Assembly: GCA_009377475.1 (NCBI GenBank)
Contig: WHTY01000004.1
Coordinates: 37,625-101,624, forward strand
Direction: 5' to 3'
Source: Actinophytocola sp.
GTDB taxonomy: Bacteria > Actinomycetota > Actinomycetes > Mycobacteriales > Pseudonocardiaceae
DNA: 64,000 nucleotides
Program-made: the position numbers and the translations under genes
The notes under the pieces: generated by a model
Databases searched by the model: none
Seen by the model: only the letters and a program-made list of their open reading frames with translations
What the model was told of the DNA's origin: nothing
Shown: in pieces, positions 1 through 9,002 of the stretch
Layout: the number at the start of each line of letters is the position of its first letter
How positions within the stretch are numbered: the stretch's first letter is position 1

Positions 1-923
<923 letters not shown>

Positions 924-997
924 CTAGTGTGGCGACCGCGTGGCGGTTTGGTGTACGGCCACGCATAGCGGACAGGCCTGACATTCGCGACGCTCGC

Positions 998-1102
998 CGC
1001 GAGTCTCACCCTATTCGGCGCGAGTCTCACCTTATTGCTCGCGAGTCGCACCGTATTCGGCGCGAATTGCACCTTCCTGGGCGCGAGCTTCACCGACGCC
1101 GG
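998..1102. repeat. 21-bp tandem repeat array A, five units
   Basis: Five head-to-tail 21-bp units start at 998, 1019, 1040, 1061 and 1082. The unit begins CGCGAGTCTCACC and ends near TTATTCGG. Units at 998 and 1019 are closest to the consensus; those at 1061 and 1082 are degenerate. The array abuts the stop of the DUF559 gene at 1105. The same unit recurs near 2.2, 15.1 and 36.8 kb, with a single copy near 8844. Confidence 0.9.
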
Positions 1103-1104
1103 CC

Positions 1105-2004
1105 TCACGCCGCCATGCCGCGAGCCCGAAACGCCGTCGCGATCCTTTCGAGCAGGCGAGACGGCTCTGCCAGATCGGCGCTGGTCGCTCTGATCACGAT
1201 CCATCCCCGCCGCCGTAAGTCCTGATCCCGCAGTTCGTCCCGTTCTGCCCGATGTTCGTGCGCTTCGTATCCGTCGTACTCCACGGCGATGCGCAGCTCG
1301 GGCCACGCGAAGTCGAGTCGATAGATCTCCCTGCCGGACAAGTCGTAGATCACGTACTGCGGAGTCGGGCGCGGCAACCCGGCGTCGTCAAACAGCAGCA
1401 TCGTCCAGCTCTCCGGCGGGGATTCGGCCAGTCCGGTCGCGAGCCCCAGCAGCCGTCGTGCGCGGCGTCGACCACGCGAATCACGACGAGCCAAGATGCG
1501 CTCCTCCACGCAGGCGCGGAACTCGGCGCGCTCGCGGTCAGGCGTCATCGCGAGCGCCTGGTCAGCGCAGGCAAGCGCGTCCCGCCGACTCCCGCGACAC
1601 AGAACCTCCGCCAGCGCGAAATCCAGCGCCATGGTAGGCAACTCAGCGACGTCGTGAACGTCCTGCGCCTCGAATATTCCATTGTGGACAACGACGTCAC
1701 GGCGCGGCTTCATGCGACGGTGATACCGCATCAGGACGTGGATCGGCGCCGTCCGAGCGGCTGGACAACCCCAGACGGCGAGGGCGGTGAACCCGGTCAA
1801 CGCCACGTCCGGTCCCGCGAGCAGTATCGTCGCGGCGGCGCGGGTGCGCAGCTCGACGGCTCGTCGAGTGTCGATGAGCACGCCACGACTGAAGAGCGCC
1901 AACGTGCCATCGGACAGCGCGTCGCTCACGACGTCGCTGCCGAGCATTCGTTCGAGTTCAGGCCGACGGTAGGCGCCATGCAAGCCGTTGGGAAGGGAAA
2001 GCAT
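1105..2004 (-). CDS. DUF559 / very-short-patch-repair-type endonuclease-domain protein
   Basis: A 299-residue protein. The N-terminal half looks like the winged-helix and middle region of actinobacterial AbiEi-like/DUF559 proteins (TGFTALAVWGCP). The C-terminal 100 residues are a restriction-endonuclease-like fold: YRLDFAWPELRIAVEYDGYEAH, where the D of LDFAW and the E and D of AVEYDG are the expected metal and active-site positions, followed by RRRGWIVIR. Such proteins are common singletons in actinomycetes; their role, whether DNA repair, mobile-element-linked nuclease or antitoxin-like, is not settled. The ATG at 2004 follows GGGAAAG. Repeat arrays flank the gene on both sides. Confidence 0.75.
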   Translation of the reverse strand: MLSLPNGLHGAYRRPELERMLGSDVVSDALSDGTLALFSRGVLIDTRRAVELRTRAAATILLAGPDVALTGFTALAVWGCPAARTAPIHVLMRYHRRMKPRRDVVVHNGIFEAQDVHDVAELPTMALDFALAEVLCRGSRRDALACADQALAMTPDRERAEFRACVEERILARRDSRGRRRARRLLGLATGLAESPPESWTMLLFDDAGLPRPTPQYVIYDLSGREIYRLDFAWPELRIAVEYDGYEAHEHRAERDELRDQDLRRRGWIVIRATSADLAEPSRLLERIATAFRARGMAA

Positions 2005-2152
2005 GGCGACTACGATGCACGGCCGCGACGTGCGCCGATACCGTCAATTTCGCTCTGTGGATAACCTTCGCGCTGTGGATGGAACGGGCACAGTCCCACC
2101 GCACGCGAGGGAAAATGCCACCCCGCCTCACGACCTTGCCGCGTCCAGTTGA

Positions 2153-2257
2153 GTGTGAATCGCCCCAACAATGGTGCATCTCGCGCCCAGCAAGGTGTAA
2201 CTCGCGCAGATTACGGTGAGACTCGCGGCGAATACGGTGAGACTCGCGACCGGGCCC
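2153..2257 (-). repeat. 21-bp tandem repeat array B, five units
   Basis: Five contiguous 21-bp units (2153, 2174, 2195, 2216, 2237) read as CGCGAGTCTCACC-type units on the minus strand. The best unit (2216-2236) lies near the stop of the alpha/beta hydrolase at 2267. Units become more degenerate away from it. Confidence 0.88.
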
Positions 2258-2266
2258 CGCCACCGC

Positions 2267-3130
2267 TTAGGCGCGGATGTGGCCGAGGAGCGCGGACGTG
2301 AAGGCTTCTGGGTGGGTGAGGTGCGGGGCGTGGCCGACGTCCGGGAGCCGGATGGTGCGCAGGAACGGCAGGCGCTCCGCCAGCTCGTCCGCGACCAGTT
2401 CGTTCATCGGGTGCGTCCGGTCGCCGATGAACAGCGTGACCGGGAACCGCGCCCAGGACAACGTCGTGATGTCGATGTTGTGGCCGCTCGGGTCGGTGTA
2501 CTGGTCAAGCCACGTGTGGGCGTTGGAGATCATCGTCGCGCGCTGCTCACGGGTGAACAGCCCGTGCCAGCTGCCCTTGCCGTAGCCCACCTTCTCCGCG
2601 AACACCCGCACGCCACCGGCGAGGTTGCCGTTGCGGATCAGCTCGGCGGCGTGGTCCAGCCACACCGACACCTCGGCACCGAGGACCTTGGCGAACGGGT
2701 TGGTGCGCAGCAGCCCGTACAGCGGTGGCTCGTGCGCGGCGACGCTGCGGACGGCGTCGCGGTGCATGGTCGCGGCGAGCATGGCGACCGAGCCGCCGTA
2801 GCCGTGCCCGATGAGGTGCGCAGGACCGCCGAACACCGTGTCCACTATGGACAGCAGGTCCGCCGCGTCCTGCTGGATGCTGCCCTGGCCGCGCGGCGCG
2901 GTGCTGAGGCTGTGACCGCGCCGGTCGTAGGCGACGACGTCGGCGTAGCCGCCGAGCTGCGGCATGACGGACGACCAACTGTTGTGGTCGTCGAACGAGC
3001 CGTGCACAAGCACAACTGGCGCACCTTGCCCACCGCGCCACCACCGGATCATGGTCCCGTCTGACCGGTCGACGTTGCCGGATACCTGCCCGAGAGTCAT
3101 GGTGTCTGGCGCAATGCTTGCATTGTTCAC
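2267..3130 (-). CDS. Alpha/beta-fold hydrolase lacking the nucleophile serine
   Basis: A 287-residue alpha/beta hydrolase with the oxyanion motif VLVHGS (about residues 40-45), the YDRRGHS turn and a late histidine in PDVGHAPHLTHPE. At the nucleophile elbow, where the family has G-H-S-Y-G-G, the sequence reads GHGYGG. The codon is GGC where AGC is expected, so the catalytic serine is replaced by glycine (read directly near 2805-2820). It may be non-catalytic or a recent point mutation. The GTG at 3130 overlaps the stop of the upstream oxidoreductase by 4 bases and has CCAGGAG just before it, so the two are translationally coupled. Confidence 0.85.
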   Translation of the reverse strand: MNNASIAPDTMTLGQVSGNVDRSDGTMIRWWRGGQGAPVVLVHGSFDDHNSWSSVMPQLGGYADVVAYDRRGHSLSTAPRGQGSIQQDAADLLSIVDTVFGGPAHLIGHGYGGSVAMLAATMHRDAVRSVAAHEPPLYGLLRTNPFAKVLGAEVSVWLDHAAELIRNGNLAGGVRVFAEKVGYGKGSWHGLFTREQRATMISNAHTWLDQYTDPSGHNIDITTLSWARFPVTLFIGDRTHPMNELVADELAERLPFLRTIRLPDVGHAPHLTHPEAFTSALLGHIRA

Positions 3131-4017
3131 AGCTCCTGGACCTCCGCGAGTACTTCCTCTGCGATGCGCTCCAAGACCGCTTCCCGCCCGCAGTACGGGT
3201 CGGTGGCGCGCGGCCAGTGCACGACGATGTCGGTGAACCCCAGTTTCCGCGCGCGTTGCGCGGCGTCTGTGAACGTGTCGACGCTGGCCAGCGAGTACAC
3301 CGGCCCCGCGTCGAGGCTCAGGTACCTGCGCACCCGCGCAGGGTCGCGGTCGGCGTCATCGAGCGCCCGGTCGAACTGTTCGCTCAGCTCGGCGACGCCG
3401 CGCCACCACTGGTCGAGGTCATCGCTCGGCTTGCCCGTCGTGATCCAGCCCTGCCCGTACCGCGCGGCGAGCCGCAGCGAGCGGGGGCCGTTGGCGGCGA
3501 TCGCGAACGGCACGCGCGGCTGCTGCACGCTGCCCGGCAGGTTGCGGGAGCCGGACACGCGGAAGTACGTGCCGTCGAAGCGGTAGTTGTCCTTGATGAG
3601 CGCGCCGTCCAGCGCCTCGACGAACTCGGCGAAGCGGTCGGCAAGGTCCTTCGGCTGCCAGTCGGGCTCCCCGAGCATGGCGCGGTCGCCGGCGCCGCCT
3701 TCGCTGACACCGGCGCCGAGGCCGAGCAGCAGCCTGCCGTCCGCGATGTCGTCGAGCGTGATCAGCTCGCGCATGAACGGCACGGGGTGCCGGTAGTTCG
3801 GGCTGGCCACGAACGTGCCGAGCTGGATCACCTCGGTCACCATCGCGGCGGCGGTCAACGTGGGCAGCGCGCTGAACCAGGGGCCGTCCGCGAGTGAGCG
3901 CCAGCTGAGGTGATCGTAGGTCCAGGCGTGGTCGAACCCGAATTCCTCAGCGTTGCGCCACTTGGGCTCGCCGGACCACCACCTGTCTTCCGTCAAAATC
4001 ACGATGCCCGCACGCAC
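3127..4017 (-). CDS. LLM-class flavin/F420-dependent oxidoreductase
   Basis: Luciferase-like monooxygenase TIM-barrel protein of about 296 residues. It has a typical N-terminal strand (RAGIVILTEDRWW), then FDHAWTYDHLSW, LGTFVASPNYRHP, GRLLLGLGAGVSEGG and WQPKDLADRFAEFVEALD. These are family signatures of F420-dependent (glucose-6-phosphate dehydrogenase or mer-like) enzymes in actinobacteria. The substrate cannot be told. I chose the GTG at 4017 because conserved sequence begins right after it; the reading frame stays open far upstream but across the divergent HAD promoter. The stop overlaps the start of the alpha/beta hydrolase. Confidence 0.85.
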   Translation of the reverse strand: MRAGIVILTEDRWWSGEPKWRNAEEFGFDHAWTYDHLSWRSLADGPWFSALPTLTAAAMVTEVIQLGTFVASPNYRHPVPFMRELITLDDIADGRLLLGLGAGVSEGGAGDRAMLGEPDWQPKDLADRFAEFVEALDGALIKDNYRFDGTYFRVSGSRNLPGSVQQPRVPFAIAANGPRSLRLAARYGQGWITTGKPSDDLDQWWRGVAELSEQFDRALDDADRDPARVRRYLSLDAGPVYSLASVDTFTDAAQRARKLGFTDIVVHWPRATDPYCGREAVLERIAEEVLAEVQEL

Positions 4018-4162
4018 GGCCGTAACCGTATCGCCTTCGACTTCCGTTGTGACGGCGGCCTCTCTCTCCGGCGGAAATTTGCGGAGATCGGGCGGTTTGA
4101 CTAGGCCGGTTGGCGCAATCCGACAACCGACGTCCGGCATCGGGGATGATGGCAGGGTGGAT

Positions 4163-4990
4163 ATGCCCGACTTGATCGCATCGGACGTCGACGGCACGCT
4201 GCTGACGCCGTTGGAACGGATGAGCAGGCGCACCCTCGACGTCCTCGGCCGAGTGCAGGGAGCGGAGGTGCCGTTCGTGCTCGTCAGCGGCAGACCGCCG
4301 CGCTGGATTCCGCCGGTCGCCGCGCAGGGTGACATCACCGGTTACGCGGTGTGCGCCAACGGCGCGGCGCTGTACGACATCGGCTCGGACAAGGTGCTCA
4401 GCGTGCGCGGGCTCGACCCCGTCACGCTGCACGACGTCGCCGACGCGATCCTCACCGCGCTGCCCGGCGCGCACCTCGCGGCGGAGCGGGTCGGCGATAC
4501 CGCGCACGATCAGAGCGTGCCGCAGTTCGTTGCCGAGCGGGAGTTCCGCAACCCGTGGGACGGCGGGACGCCGCCGCACGACGAGGGCGAGAGCGTCCCG
4601 GTGAGCAGGGCGTCGGTGCTCGGCAGGACGGCGATCAAGCTGCTGGTCAGCGATGGCGGCATGACGTCGGCGGAGATGTTGCGTGCCGCCCGCGAAGTGC
4701 TCGGGAACGAGGTGGACATCACGTACTCCACCAACGCAGGGCTGCTCGAGATCTCCGCGCCGAACGTCACCAAGGCGAGCGGGCTCGCCGAGGTCGCCGA
4801 GTTGGCCGACATCGCGCAGCGGGACGTCATCGCGTTCGGCGACATGCCCAACGACGTCGAGATGCTGCGCTGGGCTGGCCACGGTGTCGCGATGGCGAAC
4901 GGGCACCCCGACGTCCTGGCGACTGCGGACGAGATCGCGGCGCCGAACACCGAGGACGGCGTCGCCCAGGTGCTCGAGCGCTGGTTCTAG
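4163..4990 (+). CDS. Cof-type HAD-IIB family hydrolase
   Basis: A 275-residue haloacid dehalogenase-superfamily phosphatase. Motif I is DVDGTLL (residues 8-14, the two Asp being the nucleophile and acid/base), motif II is LVSGRPP, motif III is the lysine in TAIKLLV, and motif IV is FGDMPNDVEML, followed by VAMANGHPDV typical of Cof proteins. These act on sugar phosphates and similar small phosphoesters in the cytoplasm. The ATG at 4163 has GCAGGG before it; a GTG at 4157 is an alternative start. It converges with and overlaps the Gfo/Idh gene by 4 bases. Confidence 0.9.
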   Translation: MPDLIASDVDGTLLTPLERMSRRTLDVLGRVQGAEVPFVLVSGRPPRWIPPVAAQGDITGYAVCANGAALYDIGSDKVLSVRGLDPVTLHDVADAILTALPGAHLAAERVGDTAHDQSVPQFVAEREFRNPWDGGTPPHDEGESVPVSRASVLGRTAIKLLVSDGGMTSAEMLRAAREVLGNEVDITYSTNAGLLEISAPNVTKASGLAEVAELADIAQRDVIAFGDMPNDVEMLRWAGHGVAMANGHPDVLATADEIAAPNTEDGVAQVLERWF

Positions 4991-5955
4991 CACCGCGCGG
5001 TGTGCAGCAGCTCCTCCGCCGTACGCAGCGTGTTCAGCCCTTCCTGCAGGCTGACGACGTCGGACGACAGCTCGCGCACGGCGTCGCGGAACTTCTCGAT
5101 CTCCACCCGAAGCGGCTCCCGCTTCTTGATCGCGAACCGGGTGACGTCGCCCTCCGCGACGCCCCGGAACGTCGCGATGGACGTCCAGTCGGTGTTGAGC
5201 ACGCCGTTGGCGTAGAAGGTCAGGTCGGCGGTGAGCGTGTCCGCGACGAACGCGCCGGTGTCACCGGTGACGACGGTGACCCGCTCCTTCATCGGGGACA
5301 GCCAGTTCACGAGGTGGTTGGTGATGGTGCCGTTCGCGAGCCGCCCTGTCGCGGCGACCATGTCCTCGTGCGGCCTGCCTGACCGGTTGGTGACCTGCGC
5401 CGCGACGGTGGCGTAGTCGGACTTCGCCAGCCACGCTGTCAGGTCGATGTCGTGCGTCGCGAGGTCCTTGACGACGCCGACGTCGCAGATCCTGGTCGGG
5501 AACGGCCCCTGCCTGCGAGTGGCGATCTGGTAGATGTCGCCGAGGTCGCCGTTCGCCATCCGCTCCCGCAACGACTGCAACGCGGGGTTGTAGCGCTCGA
5601 TGTGGCCGACAGCGCCGAGGACGTCGTTCCTGGTGAACGCGTCGACCACTCGCTGGCCGGCCGCGACGCTGTGCGCGATCGGCTTCTCGATCAACGTCGG
5701 GATGCGTGCCTCGGCGAGCGCGATCGCGACCTCCTCGTGCAGCGCGGTCGGCACGGCGCACACCGCCATGTCGAGCCCGGCGGCGATCAGCTCCTCGATC
5801 GAGCCGAGCACCGGCAGCGCGCCGGCCACACCGTGCGGGTCGCCGGTCGCGTCGGCAACGGCGACCAGCGTGAGGCCGTCGACCTCGCGCAACACCCGCG
5901 CGTGGTGTTTGCCCATCATGCCGAGGCCGATCAGCCCGACTCGCAGCTCTGCCAT
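4987..5955 (-). CDS. Gfo/Idh/MocA-family oxidoreductase (GnnA/WbpB-like)
   Basis: NAD(P)-dependent sugar dehydrogenase of 322 residues. The N-terminal Rossmann motif GLIGLGMMGKHHA spans about residues 7-19. EKPIAHS (90-96) carries the catalytic lysine of the family, and the DLATHDIDLTAW stretch carries the active-site histidine. It starts at an ATG immediately after the stop of the DegT aminotransferase, so the two form an operon. The pairing of a Gfo/Idh dehydrogenase with a DegT aminotransferase is the arrangement that makes 3-amino sugars on UDP-GlcNAc (GnnA/GnnB or WbpB/WbpE). The pathway assignment is inference; the family is certain. Confidence 0.88.
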   Translation of the reverse strand: MAELRVGLIGLGMMGKHHARVLREVDGLTLVAVADATGDPHGVAGALPVLGSIEELIAAGLDMAVCAVPTALHEEVAIALAEARIPTLIEKPIAHSVAAGQRVVDAFTRNDVLGAVGHIERYNPALQSLRERMANGDLGDIYQIATRRQGPFPTRICDVGVVKDLATHDIDLTAWLAKSDYATVAAQVTNRSGRPHEDMVAATGRLANGTITNHLVNWLSPMKERVTVVTGDTGAFVADTLTADLTFYANGVLNTDWTSIATFRGVAEGDVTRFAIKKREPLRVEIEKFRDAVRELSSDVVSLQEGLNTLRTAEELLHTARC

Positions 5956-5956
5956 C

Positions 5957-7048
5957 TCATGCACCTGCCTTGGCCAGCGTGTTGACCGCCGCCACGATGC
6001 GCTCGCGGTTCTCGTCGTCCAGCGCGGGGTGCACCGGCAGCGACAGCACGGTTGCGGCGGCCCGCGCCGTGTTGGGGAGGTCCGCCGTGCGCGCGAACGA
6101 TGGCAGCTCGTGGTTCGGGATCGGGTAGTACACACCGGAGCCGATCTGGTGCTCGTCGCGCAGCGCGGCGACGAAGCCGTCGCGGTCATCGGGCACCGTG
6201 ACCGTGTACTGGTGGTAGACGTGCTCCGCGCCGTCCGCGACGGCGGGGATGCCAACGCCGTCCAGCGCACCGTCGAAGTACCGGGCGTTGGCCTGCCGCT
6301 GCCGGGTCCACTCGGCCAGCCGGGTGAGCTGCACCCTGCCGATGGCGGCGTGCAGGTCGGACATGCGGGCGTTGAAGCCGAGGACCTCGTTCTCGTACTG
6401 CCGCCGCATGCCCTGGTTGCGCAGCAGCCGGAGCTGCCGCTCGACGTCGGCGTCCGCCGTGGAGACCATGCCGCCCTCCCCGGACGTCATGTTCTTGGTC
6501 GGGTAGAGGCTGAACATCCCGAACGCGCCGAACGTGCCGACCGGCTGGCCGTCGAGTCGCGCGCCGTGCGCCTGCGCGGCGTCCTCGAACAGGGCGAGCC
6601 CGTGCCGTTCGGCCACCGCGCGCAGCGCGGGCATGTTCGCGGGGTGCCCGTACAGGTGCACCGGCATGATGCCCGTGGTCCGCTCCGTCACGAGGCTGGC
6701 GACGTGGTCCGGGTCGAGGCAGTAGTGCGCGAGTTCGATGTCCGCGAACACGGGGGTCGCGCCGGTCAGCGCGACGGCGTTGGCGGTGGCGGCGAAGGTG
6801 AACGACGGCACGATGACCTCGTCCCCCGGCCCGACCCCCGCCGCGAGCAACCCGAGGTGCAGCCCCGCGGTGCCGGAGTTGACGGCGACCACCGGCCTGC
6901 CGTCGAGCAGGACGTCGCTGAACTCGCGCTCGAAGTCGGCCACCTCCGTGCCCTGCGCGAGCATGCCGGAGCGCAGCACGGCGTCGACGGCGTCGCGTTC
7001 GGCGTCACCGATGATCGGCTTCGCCGCCGGGATGAAGCTCCTGCTCAC
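5957..7048 (-). CDS. DegT/DnrJ/EryC1/StrS sugar aminotransferase (GnnB/WbpE-like)
   Basis: PLP-dependent aminotransferase of 363 residues that would aminate a keto-sugar nucleotide. VNSGTAGLHLGLLA (57-70) is the phosphate-binding start, FEDAAQAHGA (154-163) gives the aspartate pairing with the pyridine nitrogen, and SLYPTKNMTSGEGG has the PLP lysine at about 185. The GTG at 7048 is preceded by GAGGATC. The downstream partner is the Gfo/Idh dehydrogenase. Cell-surface polysaccharide or glycolipid precursor synthesis is the likely role. An LpxA-like acyltransferase lies 5 kb away on the same strand. Confidence 0.9.
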   Translation of the reverse strand: MSRSFIPAAKPIIGDAERDAVDAVLRSGMLAQGTEVADFEREFSDVLLDGRPVVAVNSGTAGLHLGLLAAGVGPGDEVIVPSFTFAATANAVALTGATPVFADIELAHYCLDPDHVASLVTERTTGIMPVHLYGHPANMPALRAVAERHGLALFEDAAQAHGARLDGQPVGTFGAFGMFSLYPTKNMTSGEGGMVSTADADVERQLRLLRNQGMRRQYENEVLGFNARMSDLHAAIGRVQLTRLAEWTRQRQANARYFDGALDGVGIPAVADGAEHVYHQYTVTVPDDRDGFVAALRDEHQIGSGVYYPIPNHELPSFARTADLPNTARAAATVLSLPVHPALDDENRERIVAAVNTLAKAGA

Positions 7049-7091
7049 GCGGATCCTCGCGGGTCGTTACTGAGCTGATCGCTTCACCCTA

Positions 7092-7109
7092 TTACTCCAC
7101 TCGGAGTAA
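7092..7109. promoter_or_regulatory. Short perfect inverted repeat between plsC-like and degT-like genes
   Basis: TTACTCC at 7092-7098 and GGAGTAA at 7103-7109 pair perfectly around a 4-base loop, in the 77-bp gap between two minus-strand genes. There is no T-run. It could be an operator for the aminotransferase operon or a weak terminator. Confidence 0.4.
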
Positions 7110-7125
7110 CGATGTCCGGGATGCG

Positions 7126-7854
7126 CTAGTTCTCCCGGTCGAGCGCGGCGGCTTCCTCCGGCGTCGGCGCGGTGCCGCCGAGATGCGCGGGCAGCCACCA
7201 CGGGTCCTCGTCGGGCGCTGGCGAGTCCGGGTAGTCGGCCTGCACCTTGTCGAGCAAGTCCTGCATCCGTTCCCGCAGGTCATGGGTGACCTTCTCGACG
7301 TCGCCCGCCTCGGGGTGGAATGCCTCGCCGGTCAGGATCGAGATCGGCACGTGCCGCTGCGTGAGGTTCTTCGGGCGGCCCTTCGTCCACAGCCGCTGCG
7401 TGCCCCACACCGCCATCGGCACGATCGGCACCCCGGCGTCGGCCGCCATGCGGGCCGCCCCGGACTTCAGCTCCTTCACGGTGAACGACCGGCTGATCGT
7501 GGCCTCGGGAAACACGCCGACGACCTGGCCGGACCGCAGCCGCTCGACCGCCTCGTCGTAGGACGCCTTGCCTGCGGCGCGGTCCACCGAGATATGGCGC
7601 ATGCCGCGCATCAGCGGCCCCGCGATGCGGTTCTCGAACACCTCGCGCTTGGCCATGAACCGCACCAGCCGGTCTGCTGGCTGCGCGCCGAGTCCGCAGA
7701 AGATGAAGTCGAGGTAGCTCACGTGGGTGCACGCGATCACCGCCCCGCCCTTCGGCGGCACGTGCTCGGTGCCCTTGATGTCGAGTTTGAGGTCAAGCAC
7801 GCGGAACATGGTTTTGCATGCGGCGATGACCGGCGGGTACACGAGATCTGCCAT
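7126..7854 (-). CDS. 1-acyl-sn-glycerol-3-phosphate acyltransferase family (PlsC)
   Basis: A 242-residue membrane-associated acyltransferase. It has the catalytic HX4D box (THVSYLDF, about residues 43-50), FMAKREVFEN, the substrate-binding VFPEATIS and the late VPIVPMAVWGTQR block, in the order seen in the PlsC family. It transfers acyl groups to lysophosphatidate or a related acceptor. Two or three PlsC paralogues per actinomycete genome are common, so the exact acceptor is open. Its place in an envelope-sugar region leaves room for a glycolipid role. Confidence 0.9.
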   Translation of the reverse strand: MADLVYPPVIAACKTMFRVLDLKLDIKGTEHVPPKGGAVIACTHVSYLDFIFCGLGAQPADRLVRFMAKREVFENRIAGPLMRGMRHISVDRAAGKASYDEAVERLRSGQVVGVFPEATISRSFTVKELKSGAARMAADAGVPIVPMAVWGTQRLWTKGRPKNLTQRHVPISILTGEAFHPEAGDVEKVTHDLRERMQDLLDKVQADYPDSPAPDEDPWWLPAHLGGTAPTPEEAAALDREN

Positions 7855-7910
7855 GCCGCCAGGTTACGCGAGCGTAGGTTCGACGTCCTATGCCGCTGGT
7901 CACTGCGGCG

Positions 7911-8738
7911 TCACTGCACGGTCGGCACCGGCACCGGCTCCGCGACCTGCTCCGACACCAGCGGCGTGTAGCCGAGCCGCTGACCGTTCCGGTTCGGGTG
8001 GTACGACTCCAGAACCGGGTACGACAGCCCGTTCACCCACTCGGCGTCGTCGCACACCGCGTGCCCGGTGAACTCCTTCCGGACGTCGAGGTACTCGACA
8101 CCGCGTGCCAGCGCGCTCGCCTTGATCGCCCTGGCGAGCCGGTTGGCCGAGTCGTTCAGCGCCTGCTGCTCGGCGGGGCTGATCCGCGACCCCGCGTTGC
8201 ACTGCTCGCCGTTGAACAGCCGGGGGTAGCCGACCGCGACGACCTGCGCCTGCGGCGCGCGGGCGACGATGTCGGCGTAGAGGCGATCGAGCCTGGCGGG
8301 CAGGACGTCGCGGATGATGCGGTTGGCCTCGTCGATCTCGTCCCAGCAGGTGTAGGGCCACGGCCGCGCGCACGCGGTGAGCACCGAGGCGAAGCCGATG
8401 TCGTTCCCGCCGACCTGCACGGTGACGTACCCGGTGGCGCTGGTGACGCTGCCGAGCTGGTTGCGGCGCACGTCGGCGACGCGCGAGCCGGAGCAGGCGG
8501 CGAACGTCAGCGCCGCGCCGATCTCGGCCGCGACGCGCACCGGGTAGGCCTGCGGCGAGCGGTAGCAGTCGCCGCTGTCCTCGAAGTACGTCCTGGTGCC
8601 GACGCCGGACGCGTACGAGTCGCCGAGCGCCGTGTAGCGCAGCGACTCCGCCGTGCCCTGCCCCGGAAGGACGAACAGCGACCCGATCACCGCCATCGTC
8701 GCGAGGACCGCCTGGAAAGCGCGTCGGTGTGTGCCCAT
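7911..8738 (-). CDS. Secreted SGNH/GDSL-family esterase
   Basis: A 275-residue exported lipase/esterase. The N-terminus (basic residues, then a hydrophobic stretch to about residue 30) is a Sec signal peptide. The catalytic blocks are LGDSYASG (Ser about 41), GGNDIGF (about 108-114) and ESYHPN (Asp position replaced by the usual actinomycete S-x-H-P-N form). It resembles the Streptomyces extracellular lipase family. Paired cysteines fit an extracellular protein. The ATG at 8738 has AGGGGG upstream. Substrate unknown. Confidence 0.9.
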   Translation of the reverse strand: MGTHRRAFQAVLATMAVIGSLFVLPGQGTAESLRYTALGDSYASGVGTRTYFEDSGDCYRSPQAYPVRVAAEIGAALTFAACSGSRVADVRRNQLGSVTSATGYVTVQVGGNDIGFASVLTACARPWPYTCWDEIDEANRIIRDVLPARLDRLYADIVARAPQAQVVAVGYPRLFNGEQCNAGSRISPAEQQALNDSANRLARAIKASALARGVEYLDVRKEFTGHAVCDDAEWVNGLSYPVLESYHPNRNGQRLGYTPLVSEQVAEPVPVPTVQ

Positions 8739-8843
8739 ATCGGCCCCCTGTAACGGCGTTAACCCGGCACGGCCTTCTCAGGGTGCGCCCCCGTTCGAGG
8801 CAAGGCAATCAGCCGAACGCTTGACGTCGGCTTAACACCCGGC

Positions 8844-8955
8844 TGCGAGTTTCACCCGTTCGAGCGGTGCAATTCGACATCACTGGCGGAGCACGCCAAC
8901 CTTGGCTATACGGACGTAATACTGCGTCTTTCCCGGTCTTTCCGGGTCTTTCCGG
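8844..8955. repeat. Solitary 21-bp repeat unit and a 3 x 10-bp direct repeat
   Basis: The divergent intergenic region 8739-9002 holds one stray copy of the 21-bp unit (8844-8864, starting TGCGAGTTTCACC). It also holds three consecutive 10-bp direct repeats GTCTTTCC(C/G)G at 8926-8935, 8936-8945 and 8946-8955, about 50 bases before the DUF6541 gene. The latter could be a regulator-binding array. Nothing else was recognised in the gap. Confidence 0.6.
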
Positions 8956-9002
8956 ACCCAGCACATGGCGGCCATACGCACGATCACCCCGACGGAGTCG
9001 CG

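Noticed and set aside
998..1102. CRISPR array
   Set aside because: Units are contiguous with no spacers of constant length, units diverge, and no cas genes are present.
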